DNA of 64,000 nucleotides from Tenacibaculum maritimum NCIMB 2154 (GCF_900119795.1 NZ_LT634361.1:682001-746000), one strand, 5' to 3'. Positions 18,267-27,036 are shown, numbered from the stretch's first letter. Numbers and translations: made by a program. The notes: generated by a model not told the origin, from the letters alone.

Positions 18267-18275
18267 AGTTATCAA

Positions 18276-18500
18276 GCCTACATATCAATTATTTTGATAA
18301 AACGGAAAGCTTTTTCGATTATTTGAGTAGAATCAAATTGGCAGATTATAAGTTGGCTGTCAGTAGTCTTTGTTTACTAAATGCGATTTTTTGTTAGTAA
18401 ATAATAGTTTTTTCTACGGAAATCCTTTTTGAAAAGACAAACTGTCACTCTTAAATTTTAACATTTCTTTTGGCATGAAGGTTGACAATTTTTTGTAAAG
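18276..18500. other. Gap before the CBASS operon
   Basis: The first part of the 433-bp gap from the minisatellite to the HNH gene. Apart from the two terminator-like hairpins listed next, nothing was recognised. The operon's promoter should lie in the last 100 bp before 18709, but no TAnnTTTG box is clear there. Confidence 0.35.
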
Positions 18501-18501
18501 A

Positions 18502-18535
18502 AAAAAGTCTTAACCTCTAACCGATAAGACTTTTT
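18502..18535. terminator. Stem-loop with T run (possible terminator)
   Basis: AAAAAGTCTTA at 18502-18512 pairs with TAAGACTTTTT at 18525-18535 around a 12-base loop. Confidence 0.6.
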
Positions 18536-18544
18536 GATTTTGTA

Positions 18545-18583
18545 AGGTGGCTTTCAAAAAAGAAAAAGGGTAAGCCACTTTTT
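18545..18583. terminator. Second stem-loop with T run (possible terminator)
   Basis: AGGTGGCTT at 18545-18553 pairs with AAGCCACTT at 18572-18580, with one G-T pair, and a T run follows. It lies only 10 bp after the previous hairpin, so the two may work as a tandem terminator. Confidence 0.5.
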
Positions 18584-18708
18584 TCATGTTTTATGATTGC
18601 AAATCTACATTTTTTTTGTTTTTACAAAAACTTTCATCCCTTTTTCTCGGTTTCAACTACTCCAATACCGATTTCTAAATTGGGGTAAACAAATATTTTA
18701 CATAATTA

Positions 18709-18954
18709 ATGTCATATAAAAACAAAAAAGAGCAAGTTTGGGGCAAAGGAAAGAAAGTCAGAGGTAAAGATCCAAATCTTTACAGAAGAGACGATTTAGG
18801 AAATGAAATTTATTATCATTCTTATGGTAAAAATACTCCGATGGGTTGGGAAATAGATCATTCTAAACCTCAATCTAAAGGTGGAACAGATCATTTAAAT
18901 AATTTGAGACCATTACAAACTAAGGAGAATCGTAAAAAAGGTAATAAATATTAG
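18709..18954 (+). CDS. Small HNH nuclease-like protein, first gene of CBASS-like operon
   Basis: 81 residues with an HNH signature in the C-terminal half: GWEIDHSKPQSKGGTDHLNN then LRPL and a final basic tail. The D-H pair, the mid N and the last N match HNH families; the N-terminal half is basic and may bind nucleic acid. Its stop is 6 bp before the CD-NTase ATG, so it is likely cotranscribed with the defence genes. Stand-alone small HNH proteins at the head of a CD-NTase/STING operon are not a standard CBASS component I know of; it may be an accessory or a passenger. Confidence 0.75.
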   Translation: MSYKNKKEQVWGKGKKVRGKDPNLYRRDDLGNEIYYHSYGKNTPMGWEIDHSKPQSKGGTDHLNNLRPLQTKENRKKGNKY

Positions 18955-18960
18955 TAGGTT

Positions 18961-20022
18961 ATGGCGAAAGATTATGAATCGTTAATTAGAAAAGTTAAAA
19001 ACAGAACTAATCCTGATATTACTAATGAATCTGTTTTATTAGAGAAATCATTTAGAGATGAATTAGGGAGAACTACCGTTAAGGCTAATGAATATGTAAA
19101 AAGAGTTATGAGGGGTGTTGAGCCTAGATACACAGAAAGGACTTTTGAAGCGGGTAAAAAAGTAAGAGAACATTTAAAAAAGAATAATCCTAATTTAGAT
19201 TTTGAGTTTCAAGGCTCAGTAATGACCAATACTCATATTAAAGGGCATAGTGATATTGATCTGGTGCAAATAACCAATAGATTTTATTTTCATGAGGGAA
19301 GACAGAACTTTCAAAAAGCTAAAGAATCTTTTGAGTATTCCTATACAGAAAAAGAAAGATTATCTGTTATTGCTGAAGGAACTAGTTTTGAAGGAGATGA
19401 TAAGATGACTTTAAGAGAGATTAGAATTGATGCTGAAAATGTTTTAAACAGAGAGTATAAATATGTTGATACGACCAAAGGTAAATCTATTGAAGTTAAA
19501 CCTACAAACCCATCTAGAAAAGTAGATGTAGTAACTGCTTCTTGGTATAAAAATGTAAAAGCAGTAGCAAAAGCAGATAAGGAAGAAAGAGGAATTAAAA
19601 TTTATGATAAAAATGATCATAAAATTTTACCTGAGGATTTTCCTTTTAGAAAGATAAAACTTGTTAATCAAAAAGACTCTGGAGTTAATGGTCGTTTGAA
19701 AAAAATGATCAGATTCCTAAAAAATGTTAAGGTTGATTCAGATTATAAGATTGATCTTACTAGTTTTGATATAACTTCTATATCCTATAATATTCCCACT
19801 TATAAATATTATGATAAAAGTTATTTAGAATTAGTTCATGTGATTTACGAAGAGATGTATAAGATTTATTCTGATAAGGTATATAGAGATAGTATTAAAT
19901 CTGTTGATGATACTGAATATATATTTAGAAATAATCCTGAAAAAGTAGAGCATTTAAGAACTTTATTAACTGAGGTTAATTTAATAAAGAACGATATAAT
20001 TGTTGCTAGTTTTATTTATTAA
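18961..20022 (+). CDS. CD-NTase-like cyclic (oligo)nucleotide synthase
   Basis: 353 residues. The nucleotidyltransferase core is visible: GS at 85-86, D98 and D100 in HSDIDLV, and third acidic residue D189 in SRKVDVVTAS. This is the CD-NTase pattern. Partnered with a TIR-STING protein 3 bp downstream it should make the second messenger that STING senses; in studied bacterial STING systems that is c-di-GMP. The clade (CdnE or other) cannot be told by eye. It is the sensor/synthase of a CBASS-type anti-phage system. Confidence 0.85.
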   Translation: MAKDYESLIRKVKNRTNPDITNESVLLEKSFRDELGRTTVKANEYVKRVMRGVEPRYTERTFEAGKKVREHLKKNNPNLDFEFQGSVMTNTHIKGHSDIDLVQITNRFYFHEGRQNFQKAKESFEYSYTEKERLSVIAEGTSFEGDDKMTLREIRIDAENVLNREYKYVDTTKGKSIEVKPTNPSRKVDVVTASWYKNVKAVAKADKEERGIKIYDKNDHKILPEDFPFRKIKLVNQKDSGVNGRLKKMIRFLKNVKVDSDYKIDLTSFDITSISYNIPTYKYYDKSYLELVHVIYEEMYKIYSDKVYRDSIKSVDDTEYIFRNNPEKVEHLRTLLTEVNLIKNDIIVASFIY

Positions 20023-20025
20023 AAG

Positions 20026-20946
20026 ATGAGGAAAAGAGTTTTTATAGGTAGTTCTTCAGAGGAACTAGGTACAGCTAAAATAGTCAAAGAAATTTTAGAT
20101 AAAGATTTTGACGTAGTTATATGGAATGAATCAGTTTGGGATAAATCGGTCTTTAAGTTAAATCAAAATTTCTTAACAGATTTGCTATCAGCTACATTAA
20201 AGTTTGATTATGGTATTTTGATTGGTTCCCCTGATGATAAAGTAGAAGTTAGAGGAAAAGAATATCTTCAAGCTAGAGATAACGTCCTTTTTGAATTAGG
20301 TCTTTTTATAGGTAGATTAGGAATAGATAAATGCGCTTTTCTCGTTAGTGATGACGTTAAGATACCAACAGATTTCGGGGGAATTAAATTGTCTATGTAC
20401 AACAAAACAAATCTATTAGATAAGATTAAAGAAATACAAGAATTATTTTTGAAATCCACTCACATAGATTTGAACTTTTTTCCTTCTAGTGTACTTGCCT
20501 CAACATATTTCGAAAACTTCATTAAATATGTTAATGAATACTATATTAATAATGGAGGGTTTATTTATGAAGGTAAAAAGTATGGTGATTGTGTTTTTAA
20601 AATAATGATTCCCGAAACTTTATCTGATAATTTGAATTTACAGTTTCAAAAAGAACAAAACAGAATAGGTGTTGAAAAAATCTCATTTGGTTCAACTAAT
20701 AGACCGAGAAATATTGGTGTAGATATTTCTATAACAGATGAAAATAAATTGATATTAATTGATTTTCCAACGACTTTATCAGGAATAAATCATGCTATTT
20801 CGTATTTATTACCCAAAGAGTATAGGGAGCACTCTCAAGATTATAAAATTATCTTAGAGAGAGAATTAAATAAGTTTATTGAATCTCTTGAAATTATTTT
20901 CCAGAGAAATAACTGTAATGATTTTATAGTTATTGAAAGGTTTTGA
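20026..20946 (+). CDS. TIR-STING effector (Cap12-like)
   Basis: 306 residues. The N-terminal domain (about 1-145) is the TIR-like NADase type: RVFIGSSSEELG, IGSPDDK, and DNVLFELGLFIGRLG with likely catalytic E90. The C-terminal ~155 residues align by eye with STING: STYFENFIKYVNEYY, then FKIMIPETLSDNL, RPRNIGVDIS, LILIDFPTTLSGINHAI and a final helix plus NDFIVIERF strand, in the order seen in animal STING. Bacterial TIR-STING proteins deplete NAD+ when bound to cyclic dinucleotide. The assignment rests on motif order rather than a search. Confidence 0.8.
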   Translation: MRKRVFIGSSSEELGTAKIVKEILDKDFDVVIWNESVWDKSVFKLNQNFLTDLLSATLKFDYGILIGSPDDKVEVRGKEYLQARDNVLFELGLFIGRLGIDKCAFLVSDDVKIPTDFGGIKLSMYNKTNLLDKIKEIQELFLKSTHIDLNFFPSSVLASTYFENFIKYVNEYYINNGGFIYEGKKYGDCVFKIMIPETLSDNLNLQFQKEQNRIGVEKISFGSTNRPRNIGVDISITDENKLILIDFPTTLSGINHAISYLLPKEYREHSQDYKIILERELNKFIESLEIIFQRNNCNDFIVIERF

Positions 20947-20980
20947 TAAAGATTCTGATACTATATAAAATAAAGAAGTT

Positions 20981-21020
20981 AAACAAATGCTATCAAATTC
21001 GTTTGATAGCATTTGTTTTT
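20981..21020 (+). terminator. Strong terminator with UUCG loop
   Basis: A perfect 17-bp stem (20981-20997 with 21002-21018) closes a TTCG tetraloop and ends in T's. It sits 35 bp after the TIR-STING stop codon, so it likely ends the defence operon. Confidence 0.85.
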
Positions 21021-21047
21021 AATTTACTTTTTTGATAATGAGTAATC

Positions 21048-21182
21048 AAAAGTAAAAGATATAATATTAGGAAGTTACTTTTTTTATTTCCATATGATTG
21101 CATCCTCTAATAAGTAGCAGTTAGGTTATTAATATGAACTAAATTTTAATCTTATTGTAAGCTTCCCTATTTTTCAGAAAAT
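21048..21182. other. Gap after the defence operon, nothing recognised
   Basis: AT-rich sequence between the terminator and the right flanking repeat, without a convincing open frame or signal. Confidence 0.35.
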
Positions 21183-21364
21183 CGAAGGCTATACTTGATT
21201 TTTTGCCTAAAAGAAGCCTTAAAATAATTCCAGTTGTTTATCAGCAAAACACGATGCCTTATATAGCAGGCAATTTTCTATTTTGCCCTTGATTTTTTGC
21301 TTCGTTTTTTATCAAGAAAAAATGAAGAAGCAACCCACTTATATAACTAAAAGGCAGTTATTAA
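21183..21364 (+). repeat. Flanking direct repeat, right copy (R2)
   Basis: Starts CGAAGGCTATACTTGATTTT and follows the R1 copy (17501) with some insertions, for example an extra 20 bp or so after AATAATTCCAG. The two copies have the same orientation and enclose 3.5 kb containing the minisatellite and the defence operon. Confidence 0.7.
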
Positions 21365-21616
21365 ACAGATAATAGCGAAAGCAGTAAGTCAGTAAATGGT
21401 TTAATAAAATAATAAGGTTTCTTATGAACTTACGGGCAACTCCAGTAATAGCAATACATTAATTCTAAATACCTTAGAAAAATTAAAAAACTCTTTTGAT
21501 GATTTTAATATTTAGCGTATTTTCGATAAAATAAAAAAGTATTAGGTATTGTTACTCCAATACTGTTGTATAAACGATGTGTTTTATACATACATACACA
21601 AAAAAATGCAAGAAAA

Positions 21617-22123
21617 ATGAATACCGTAGCAAAATTATGTATTGGCAAAGATGAATGGGAACTTCATAATACAGTGATAACATATTATCGTTGCACCCGT
21701 GTTACAGGAAGACCAGCCACTGAAACTATGGGAGGTTATGTAGCCGTACGTTTTACTCCAAAAGGCAATGAAGAAATGATGCTAGATTGGATGTTTGCCA
21801 ACAGAATGGAAGATGGAAAAACAGCATATCCTAGATGTTTATATGTGTTAAAACAAGCTGAAATAGTTTTTTATGAAGGAGATTTTAATGGGCGTATTCT
21901 TTTTAAATATAGACTTGAAGATTGTTCGGTCATCTATTTTAAAGAAAGTTTTAATACGTTATTGGGAATGGAAACCAGTGTAGTTTTTTCAGCAGCCATA
22001 CAATATTATAAAGATACATTTTATATAAAATCGTGGCGCGAAAACTGGAAACCGCCAACAAAAAAAGAGTCTCCTTTTCAAGACTTAACTAATACATTTA
22101 ATGCCACCCCAAAAATTTTATAA
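21617..22123 (+). CDS. tssD: Type VI secretion tube protein TssD (Hcp), head of plus array
   Basis: 168 residues from the ATG at 21617; an upstream TTG at 21566 is rejected because it adds a basic stretch unlike the family. It resembles the first ~150 residues of the 35016-33190 protein (RVTGRPATETMGGYVAVRFT versus RATGRPATETLGGFVSVCFT), which fits the Bacteroidota TssD family. The C-terminal PFQDLTNTFNATPKIL tail ends 1 bp before the next ATG. It probably delivers the metalloprotease effector encoded immediately after. The rest of the secretion apparatus is not in the window. Confidence 0.85.
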   Translation: MNTVAKLCIGKDEWELHNTVITYYRCTRVTGRPATETMGGYVAVRFTPKGNEEMMLDWMFANRMEDGKTAYPRCLYVLKQAEIVFYEGDFNGRILFKYRLEDCSVIYFKESFNTLLGMETSVVFSAAIQYYKDTFYIKSWRENWKPPTKKESPFQDLTNTFNATPKIL

Positions 22124-22124
22124 T

Positions 22125-23285
22125 ATGCCTTATTTTATACCATTAGGAATTCCTGATTTCAAAGGAAAAAAAGACAGAGATTTTATACAGGTTTCTTATT
22201 TAATTGAAGGAAATGACGCTGTAGAATTAACCATACAAATTAGAGACGGCGGAAAAATTATTTACCAAGAAAAAATAACAGATTCTTCTAAACTAACAAA
22301 AGGAGAGCACCGTTGGAAATGGAATGGATTTGATAGTAATGGTATCTATGATAGCGCTGTTTTTACAACGGCTAAAGATTTAAATATTTATACGATAGCC
22401 ATAGATAATGAAGAAAATTATAGCAGAAAACGAGTAGAGTTTACAGCTAAGTATAGTGAAGTTAAATGGGTAGATGTTAAAATCAACAAAAACACCAAAC
22501 GAATTGATGTAACTCTTCGGGTTAATTTAAAGGATGGTGGAGAAATTGGTACAGAAAAGGATTGCATACAAGTAGGTTCTGGTCAATACTCTTCAATAAA
22601 AACAGTTTGCCCTTGGGAGAAAATACCAAAAGAAGATTTAATAGCAGGAAAACCTCCAATAAAATCAAGAACCAAAAGTTTTAAAGATTTAGAACAATTA
22701 GCTTTAGAAGGCTTAAGCTATCATTGGGGAAGAAACAAAAATCATTTTATTGCTAAAAATGTAGATATTAACGGAGAACTTTATGAAGTTTTTGTAAATG
22801 CGATTAATACAACAAAAAAGGCAATGGATGATGTAGATTTAATTTTCAACACCAATCATAAATGGATGCGTTCAGGAAATCCAGGAACTGTAGAAGACCC
22901 AATCTCTTTTGTTGGAAATATTGTTTCAAGGGAAGCTATTTGTTATAATGTGGGGTATATTTATGAGTACTTTTATAAAGATAGTTGGGATTATCAAATT
23001 GAAAATTCTGAAAATTTAGAATTTAAGTTCACATCTTCTCACGAAATAGGACACACAATTTTAAAAGCTTACGGAGGCACATTTTATTCTTATGGACATA
23101 AGGAGAGTGTAAATACAATAACTCAAAAGATGAAGTCAACAGCACCTGAATATCCTAAAACAGGAGAAATAGATATAATGCCTTATTATCCACAATCTCC
23201 ACCACCAACCGTTTATAATAGATATATTGCATCAGAAAAGGACGTTTTAAGTCTATTGTGGTTAACAAAATTGAAATTAAAATAA
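22125..23285 (+). CDS. T6SS zinc-metalloprotease effector
   Basis: 386 residues from the ATG at 22125. The first ~200 residues look like a beta-rich delivery or linker region. The toxin part starts near INGELYEVFVNAINTT and contains HEIGHTILKAYGG, a HExxH zinc site, with a later His in SYGHK and an IMPY turn resembling the Met-turn of metzincins. It is one base from the TssD stop, so the two are coupled. The adjacent lipoprotein immunity gene suggests a periplasmic target. It is the only complete effector of the plus array; all later toxin genes here are C-terminal tips. Confidence 0.8.
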   Translation: MPYFIPLGIPDFKGKKDRDFIQVSYLIEGNDAVELTIQIRDGGKIIYQEKITDSSKLTKGEHRWKWNGFDSNGIYDSAVFTTAKDLNIYTIAIDNEENYSRKRVEFTAKYSEVKWVDVKINKNTKRIDVTLRVNLKDGGEIGTEKDCIQVGSGQYSSIKTVCPWEKIPKEDLIAGKPPIKSRTKSFKDLEQLALEGLSYHWGRNKNHFIAKNVDINGELYEVFVNAINTTKKAMDDVDLIFNTNHKWMRSGNPGTVEDPISFVGNIVSREAICYNVGYIYEYFYKDSWDYQIENSENLEFKFTSSHEIGHTILKAYGGTFYSYGHKESVNTITQKMKSTAPEYPKTGEIDIMPYYPQSPPPTVYNRYIASEKDVLSLLWLTKLKLK

Positions 23286-23287
23286 TT

Positions 23288-23641
23288 ATGAAATATATCT
23301 TATTATTGACCCTAGCTTCTTTTATTTATGCTTGTTCGTCCACAGAAGTAAAATATTTTCACGGGCATATTTATTCAACAAATAAACAACCTCTGAACAA
23401 TTTAAAAGTTGTAAATCAGTATGATAATAGTATTAATAGTATCACAGACAAAAATGGATATTTCAAAATTCCAAAAGAAAAAAAATTTAAAGGAAGATAT
23501 TTACATATTTACAATAAAGGTAATAAAATTGATTCAATACCTATCGTAAGCACTCATCCTGAAAGAAAACCTACTTATTATTTTGTAAACGGAAGAAAAG
23601 ATACCTTATATATAACGCTGCCTAACAATGGCAATAAGTAA
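23288..23641 (+). CDS. Immunity lipoprotein 1 of the plus array
   Basis: 117 residues starting with a lipoprotein signal (lipobox FIYAC). The body resembles a carboxypeptidase-regulatory-like beta sandwich (HGHIYSTNKQPLNNLKVV then TDKNGYFKI). It starts 2 bp after the effector stop, consistent with an immunity protein held in the periplasm. It ends in the shared LPNNGNK tail seen in other immunity genes here. Confidence 0.75.
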   Translation: MKYILLLTLASFIYACSSTEVKYFHGHIYSTNKQPLNNLKVVNQYDNSINSITDKNGYFKIPKEKKFKGRYLHIYNKGNKIDSIPIVSTHPERKPTYYFVNGRKDTLYITLPNNGNK

Positions 23642-23665
23642 TTGCCACTTTTGGCAATTTTAGGA
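23620..23665 (+). repeat. Shared junction sequence at an immunity 3' end
   Basis: GCCTAACAATGGCAATAAGT followed by AATTGCC forms a 6-bp inverted pair (GGCAAT and ATTGCC) that includes the immunity stop codon. The same left end recurs at 24579, 27015, 27605 and 28210 and in the palindromic element at 36937. Confidence 0.6.
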
Positions 23666-23731
23666 GGTTTAGTTTTTACTCGAAGTTAATTTTATACCTT
23701 TAAAATAAGTAATAACTCCATGTAACAACTC

Positions 23732-24253
23732 ATGCTCGAAACCGTTAACGGAGAACTTTATGAAGTTTTTGTAAATGCGATTAATACAACAAAAAAGGCA
23801 ATGGATGATGTAGATTTAATTTTCAACACCAATCATAAATGGATGCGTTCAGGAAATCCAGGAACTGTAGAGGACCCAATCTCTTTTGTAGGAAATATTG
23901 TTTCAAGGGAAGCTATTTGTTATAATGTGGGGTATATTAAATATTCTTATGGATGGGATTACCAATATTTAAAAAATGAAGACATTTCTTTTAAAGAAAC
24001 TTTTGCTCACGAAATTGGGCATGCCATTTTAAAAGCCTATGGAGGCACATTTTATTCTTATGGTCATAAGGGAAGCGTAAATACAATCACTCAATCGGAG
24101 AATTCAAAAGCTATAGAGTATTCTAAAAAAGGAGAAATTGATATTATGCCTTATTATACTAATTGGTTAAGCTACAATCAAAGAAATAGAATGGTTGCAG
24201 CTATGAAAGATGTATTAAGTTTAATTTGGTTAACAAAAATAGAGTTAAAATGA
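23732..24253 (+). CDS. Orphan toxin tip 2 with intact HExxH
   Basis: 173 residues that start at an ATG (METVNGELYEVF type junction) and match the C-terminal toxin half of the 22125 effector, with HEIGHAILKAYGG and IMPYY retained. The variable part differs (for example NWLSYNQRNRM). There is no TssD or linker, so it cannot be delivered by itself; it may act only after recombining into the full effector. Its stop TGA overlaps the ATG of the next immunity gene (ATGA). Confidence 0.7.
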   Translation: MLETVNGELYEVFVNAINTTKKAMDDVDLIFNTNHKWMRSGNPGTVEDPISFVGNIVSREAICYNVGYIKYSYGWDYQYLKNEDISFKETFAHEIGHAILKAYGGTFYSYGHKGSVNTITQSENSKAIEYSKKGEIDIMPYYTNWLSYNQRNRMVAAMKDVLSLIWLTKIELK

Positions 24254-24603
24254 GAATTATATTTTTATTAGTTTCGATACTTATTATAAGTTCGTGTAGA
24301 ACAAAACCGAAGTTTTACAGAGGCTATGTGTTTTACGATAAAAAACCTCTATTGAACGTAATTGTAAGAAAAGATAATCTTAATGAATCTACGCAAACTG
24401 ATTCTACTGGTTTTTTTAAACTACCTAAAGAGCCAAACTCTATACATTCATTAATTTTCGAAAAAACAGGATTTATAACTGACACTATTCCTTCAGTATG
24501 GACTCAGCACGGTGAAAAAGTTAATTATACTTTTTTAAACAAAACTATCGATACAATATTTTTAAGAAAAATAACGCTGCCTAACAAAGATAGCTATAAG
24601 TAA
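24250..24603 (+). CDS. Immunity lipoprotein 2 of the plus array
   Basis: 117 residues with a lipobox (LIISSC), the same beta-sandwich type (GYVFYDKKPLLNVIV ... TDSTGFFKL) and a LPNKDSYK tail. It starts inside the toxin stop (ATGA). It is almost identical to the 27276-27629 copy (one residue differs near the end, S versus G). Confidence 0.75.
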   Translation: MRIIFLLVSILIISSCRTKPKFYRGYVFYDKKPLLNVIVRKDNLNESTQTDSTGFFKLPKEPNSIHSLIFEKTGFITDTIPSVWTQHGEKVNYTFLNKTIDTIFLRKITLPNKDSYK

Positions 24604-24604
24604 T

Positions 24605-24846
24605 TACTACTTTTAGTTGTCTTAAAAGCCTATGGAGGCACGCTTTATTCTTATAGTCATAAAGGAAGTGTGAATACAATAACTCAAAATAAAAAATCAA
24701 ATGCTCCTAAACTTCCTTTAGAAGGAGAAATTGATATTATGCCTTACTATGCAAATGTTATACCTTACTACAAATACGATAATTTTTCTGCTGCTAATAA
24801 TGATGTAGTTAGTCTAATATGGTTGACAAAAATAGAGTTAAAATGA
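24605..24846 (+). pseudogene. Truncated toxin tip without start codon or HExxH
   Basis: An open frame without usable start begins just after the immunity stop, at the anchor LKAYGG, and continues to a TGA overlapping the next ATG (24843). The HEIGH part is missing, but the later His (SYSHK) and IMPYY remain. It reads as a silent 3' cassette that could be active only after recombination at the LKAYGG anchor. Confidence 0.7.
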
Positions 24847-25184
24847 AGAATATAGTCCTCATATTCGCTTTAATGACTTTTACTCAATGTAAAACAGGGA
24901 TAAATTATTATCAAGGACATATTTTTAGTGTGAATAATAATCCAATAAAAGGCTTGAAAGTTTATGAGAAGTATAATTATAAGAATTACTCCGTAACAAA
25001 TAAGGAAGGGTATTTCAGAATAAATATAACTAAAAACAATATAGAGCGCTATTTAATTATTGAAGATAAAAACGAAATAATAGATTCTATACAAGTGATT
25101 GGAATTCAAGGGGGTGAGAAAATTAAATATAGTTTCATTCAAGGCAAAAGGGACACTTTATTCTTGAATATTGATAAAAAATAA
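24843..25184 (+). CDS. Immunity lipoprotein 3 of the plus array
   Basis: 113 residues with a lipobox (TFTQC), a beta-sandwich body (GHIFSVNNNPIKGLKV ... TNKEGYFRI) and a short C-terminus without the LPNK tail because its stop TAA comes just before that segment. It overlaps the preceding truncated tip's stop. Confidence 0.72.
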   Translation: MKNIVLIFALMTFTQCKTGINYYQGHIFSVNNNPIKGLKVYEKYNYKNYSVTNKEGYFRINITKNNIERYLIIEDKNEIIDSIQVIGIQGGEKIKYSFIQGKRDTLFLNIDKK

Positions 25185-25187
25185 CGT

Positions 25188-25769
25188 TTGCCTAATAAAA
25201 TACCTCTCATTAAAACGGGGTTTATACAAGCTGTTAACGGAGAACTTTATGAAGTTTTTGTAAATGCGATTAATACAACAAAAAAGGCAATGGATGATGT
25301 AGATTTAATTTTCAACACCAATAATAAATGGATGCGTTCAGGAAATCCAGGAACTGTAGAAGACCCAATCTCTTTTGTTGGAAATATTGTTTCAAGGGAA
25401 GCTATTTGTTATAATGTGGGGTATATTTATGAGTACTTTTATAAAGATAGTTGGGATTATCAAATTGAAAATTCTGAAAATTTAGAATTTAAGTTCACAT
25501 CTTCTCACGAAATAGGACACACAATTTTAAAAGCTTACGGAGGAACATTTTATTCTTATGGACATAAGGAGAGTGTAAATACAATAACTCAAAATCAAAA
25601 ATCATCTGCTCCAAAATTCCCTTTAGAAGGAGAAATTGATATTATGCCATATCTAAAAGATAATAAATACGGAGGAAAACTAAGGCAACCTAATATTTAT
25701 AAAAGATTTGTCGCTTCTCAAAAAGATGTTTTAAGTTTACTATGGTTAACCAAATTAGAGTTAAGATGA
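25188..25769 (+). CDS. Orphan toxin tip 3 with intact HExxH
   Basis: 193 residues from a TTG (LPNKIPLIKTGFIQAVNGELY). The N-terminal segment is the continuation of the LPNK immunity tail, showing that tip and immunity tail are now joined as one frame elsewhere (25766). HEIGHTILKAYGG, SYGHK and IMPY are retained, and the variable part (KDNKYGGKLRQPNIYKRF) differs from the other tips. Start codon uncertain; expression doubtful. Confidence 0.6.
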   Translation: MPNKIPLIKTGFIQAVNGELYEVFVNAINTTKKAMDDVDLIFNTNNKWMRSGNPGTVEDPISFVGNIVSREAICYNVGYIYEYFYKDSWDYQIENSENLEFKFTSSHEIGHTILKAYGGTFYSYGHKESVNTITQNQKSSAPKFPLEGEIDIMPYLKDNKYGGKLRQPNIYKRFVASQKDVLSLLWLTKLELR

Positions 25770-26638
25770 GAAAAGTGTTTTTTATATTTTTAGTAATAAT
25801 TATGCAATCTTGTGGGACAAAATATTATGGTTATATATACGATTTTGATAATGAAACCCCTCTAAATAAAGTTAAGGTTTATTCTACGGACTCTTTGAAT
25901 TATATACTTAGCAACAAAAAAGGGTATTTTGAAATTGATTTTAATAAAGACCTAAAACATTTAACTTTCTCAAAAAAAGGTTATAGGAAATTTAATTTAA
26001 GTACTTTTAGCAGACAAAATAAATTTACAAGAGAATTACCTTTTGGCGATACTATTTATTTAATTTCAAAAAACAGTAAATATAGCCGACCAAAAACAAC
26101 GTTGCCTAATAAAATACCTCTCATTAAAACGGGGTTTATACAAGCTGTTAACGGAGAACTTTATAAAGTTTTTGTAAATGCCATTAATACAACAGAGAAT
26201 GCTATAGCTCCTTTGTCAACCAAATTTGTAACAAATGGAAGTCCTGGTAGGTCAAGAAATTGGGAGTTATCTAGAATATTATTTTATAATGTCGGATTTT
26301 TATTTTACAATGATTGGAAATCACTAAACCCAAACAATCCTGTATTTAAAAATAAAGGTTGGTATTTTGAAAATAATGATGTTGAAGAATTTAAGATGAC
26401 TTCTGCTCATGAAATAGGTCATGAAATTCTACTAAAATACGGAGGGCATAAATATTCTAAAGGGCATAAAGGGAGTTCCTCTATAATTACTCAAAAAAGC
26501 AAAAACATACCACTACCAAAACAAGGAAAAATAGACTTGATGAAATATTACGACAAGTACTATGACAAACAAAGAACGGTCGCTTCTCAAAAAGATGTTT
26601 TAAGTTTATTATGGTTGACTAAATTAGAATTAAGATGA
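25766..26638 (+). CDS. In-frame fusion of immunity lipoprotein and toxin tip
   Basis: 290 residues. The first ~115 are an immunity-type lipoprotein (lipobox MQSC, then the beta-sandwich with SNKKGYFEI). At TTLPNKIPLIKTGF it runs directly into a toxin tip (NGELYKVFVNAINTTENAI, HEIGHEILLKYGG, SKGHKG, LMKYY). The stop codon that separates the two in the 25184/25188 pair is absent. The variable toxin region is more diverged than in other tips. A fused lipoprotein-protease would be tethered in the producer's own envelope; it may be a harmless dead end or a reservoir. Confidence 0.75.
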   Translation: MRKVFFIFLVIIMQSCGTKYYGYIYDFDNETPLNKVKVYSTDSLNYILSNKKGYFEIDFNKDLKHLTFSKKGYRKFNLSTFSRQNKFTRELPFGDTIYLISKNSKYSRPKTTLPNKIPLIKTGFIQAVNGELYKVFVNAINTTENAIAPLSTKFVTNGSPGRSRNWELSRILFYNVGFLFYNDWKSLNPNNPVFKNKGWYFENNDVEEFKMTSAHEIGHEILLKYGGHKYSKGHKGSSSIITQKSKNIPLPKQGKIDLMKYYDKYYDKQRTVASQKDVLSLLWLTKLELR

Positions 26639-27036
26639 AAACATATATATACTTACTTTTTTTCCTATTTTTTATTTCTTGTAATTCTACATATACTTTA
26701 ATAGAGAGTATTGACGGTACTATTTATGATAAAAAAACAAATATTCCAATTAAAGGAGTGATAATATATACAGACTCATTTGCTTTCAACTTTTTTGGTA
26801 AAATTAAAACAAATAAAAAAGGTTTTTTTTTTATCAATAATATGAAAACTAAAGATTATGATTCTTATTATACTGCTCGTAAAAATATTTCTTATAAACT
26901 ATTTTTTGAATCAAAAGGGTATGCTAAAGATACTATTGATTTAAGAGAATATAATTATGATAAAAAATTAGACAGTATTAAATTAGGTAAAATATATTTA
27001 ACACCATTAACGCTGCCTAACAATGGTAATAAGTAA
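26635..27036 (+). CDS. Immunity lipoprotein 4 of the plus array
   Basis: 133 residues with lipobox FFISC and a diverged body (GTIYDKKTNIPIKGVIIY ... TNKKGFFFI), ending LTLPNNGNK. It starts in an ATGA overlap with the fusion gene, and is presumably specific for that toxin tip. Confidence 0.72.
   Translation: MKTYIYLLFFLFFISCNSTYTLIESIDGTIYDKKTNIPIKGVIIYTDSFAFNFFGKIKTNKKGFFFINNMKTKDYDSYYTARKNISYKLFFESKGYAKDTIDLREYNYDKKLDSIKLGKIYLTPLTLPNNGNK

Noticed and set aside
17688..18275. 195-residue coiled-coil repeat protein on the minus strand, plus two other open frames
   Set aside because: All frames are open only because the 57-bp unit has no stop in them. The minus frame starts with TTG, has no ribosome site, and other frames are equally open.
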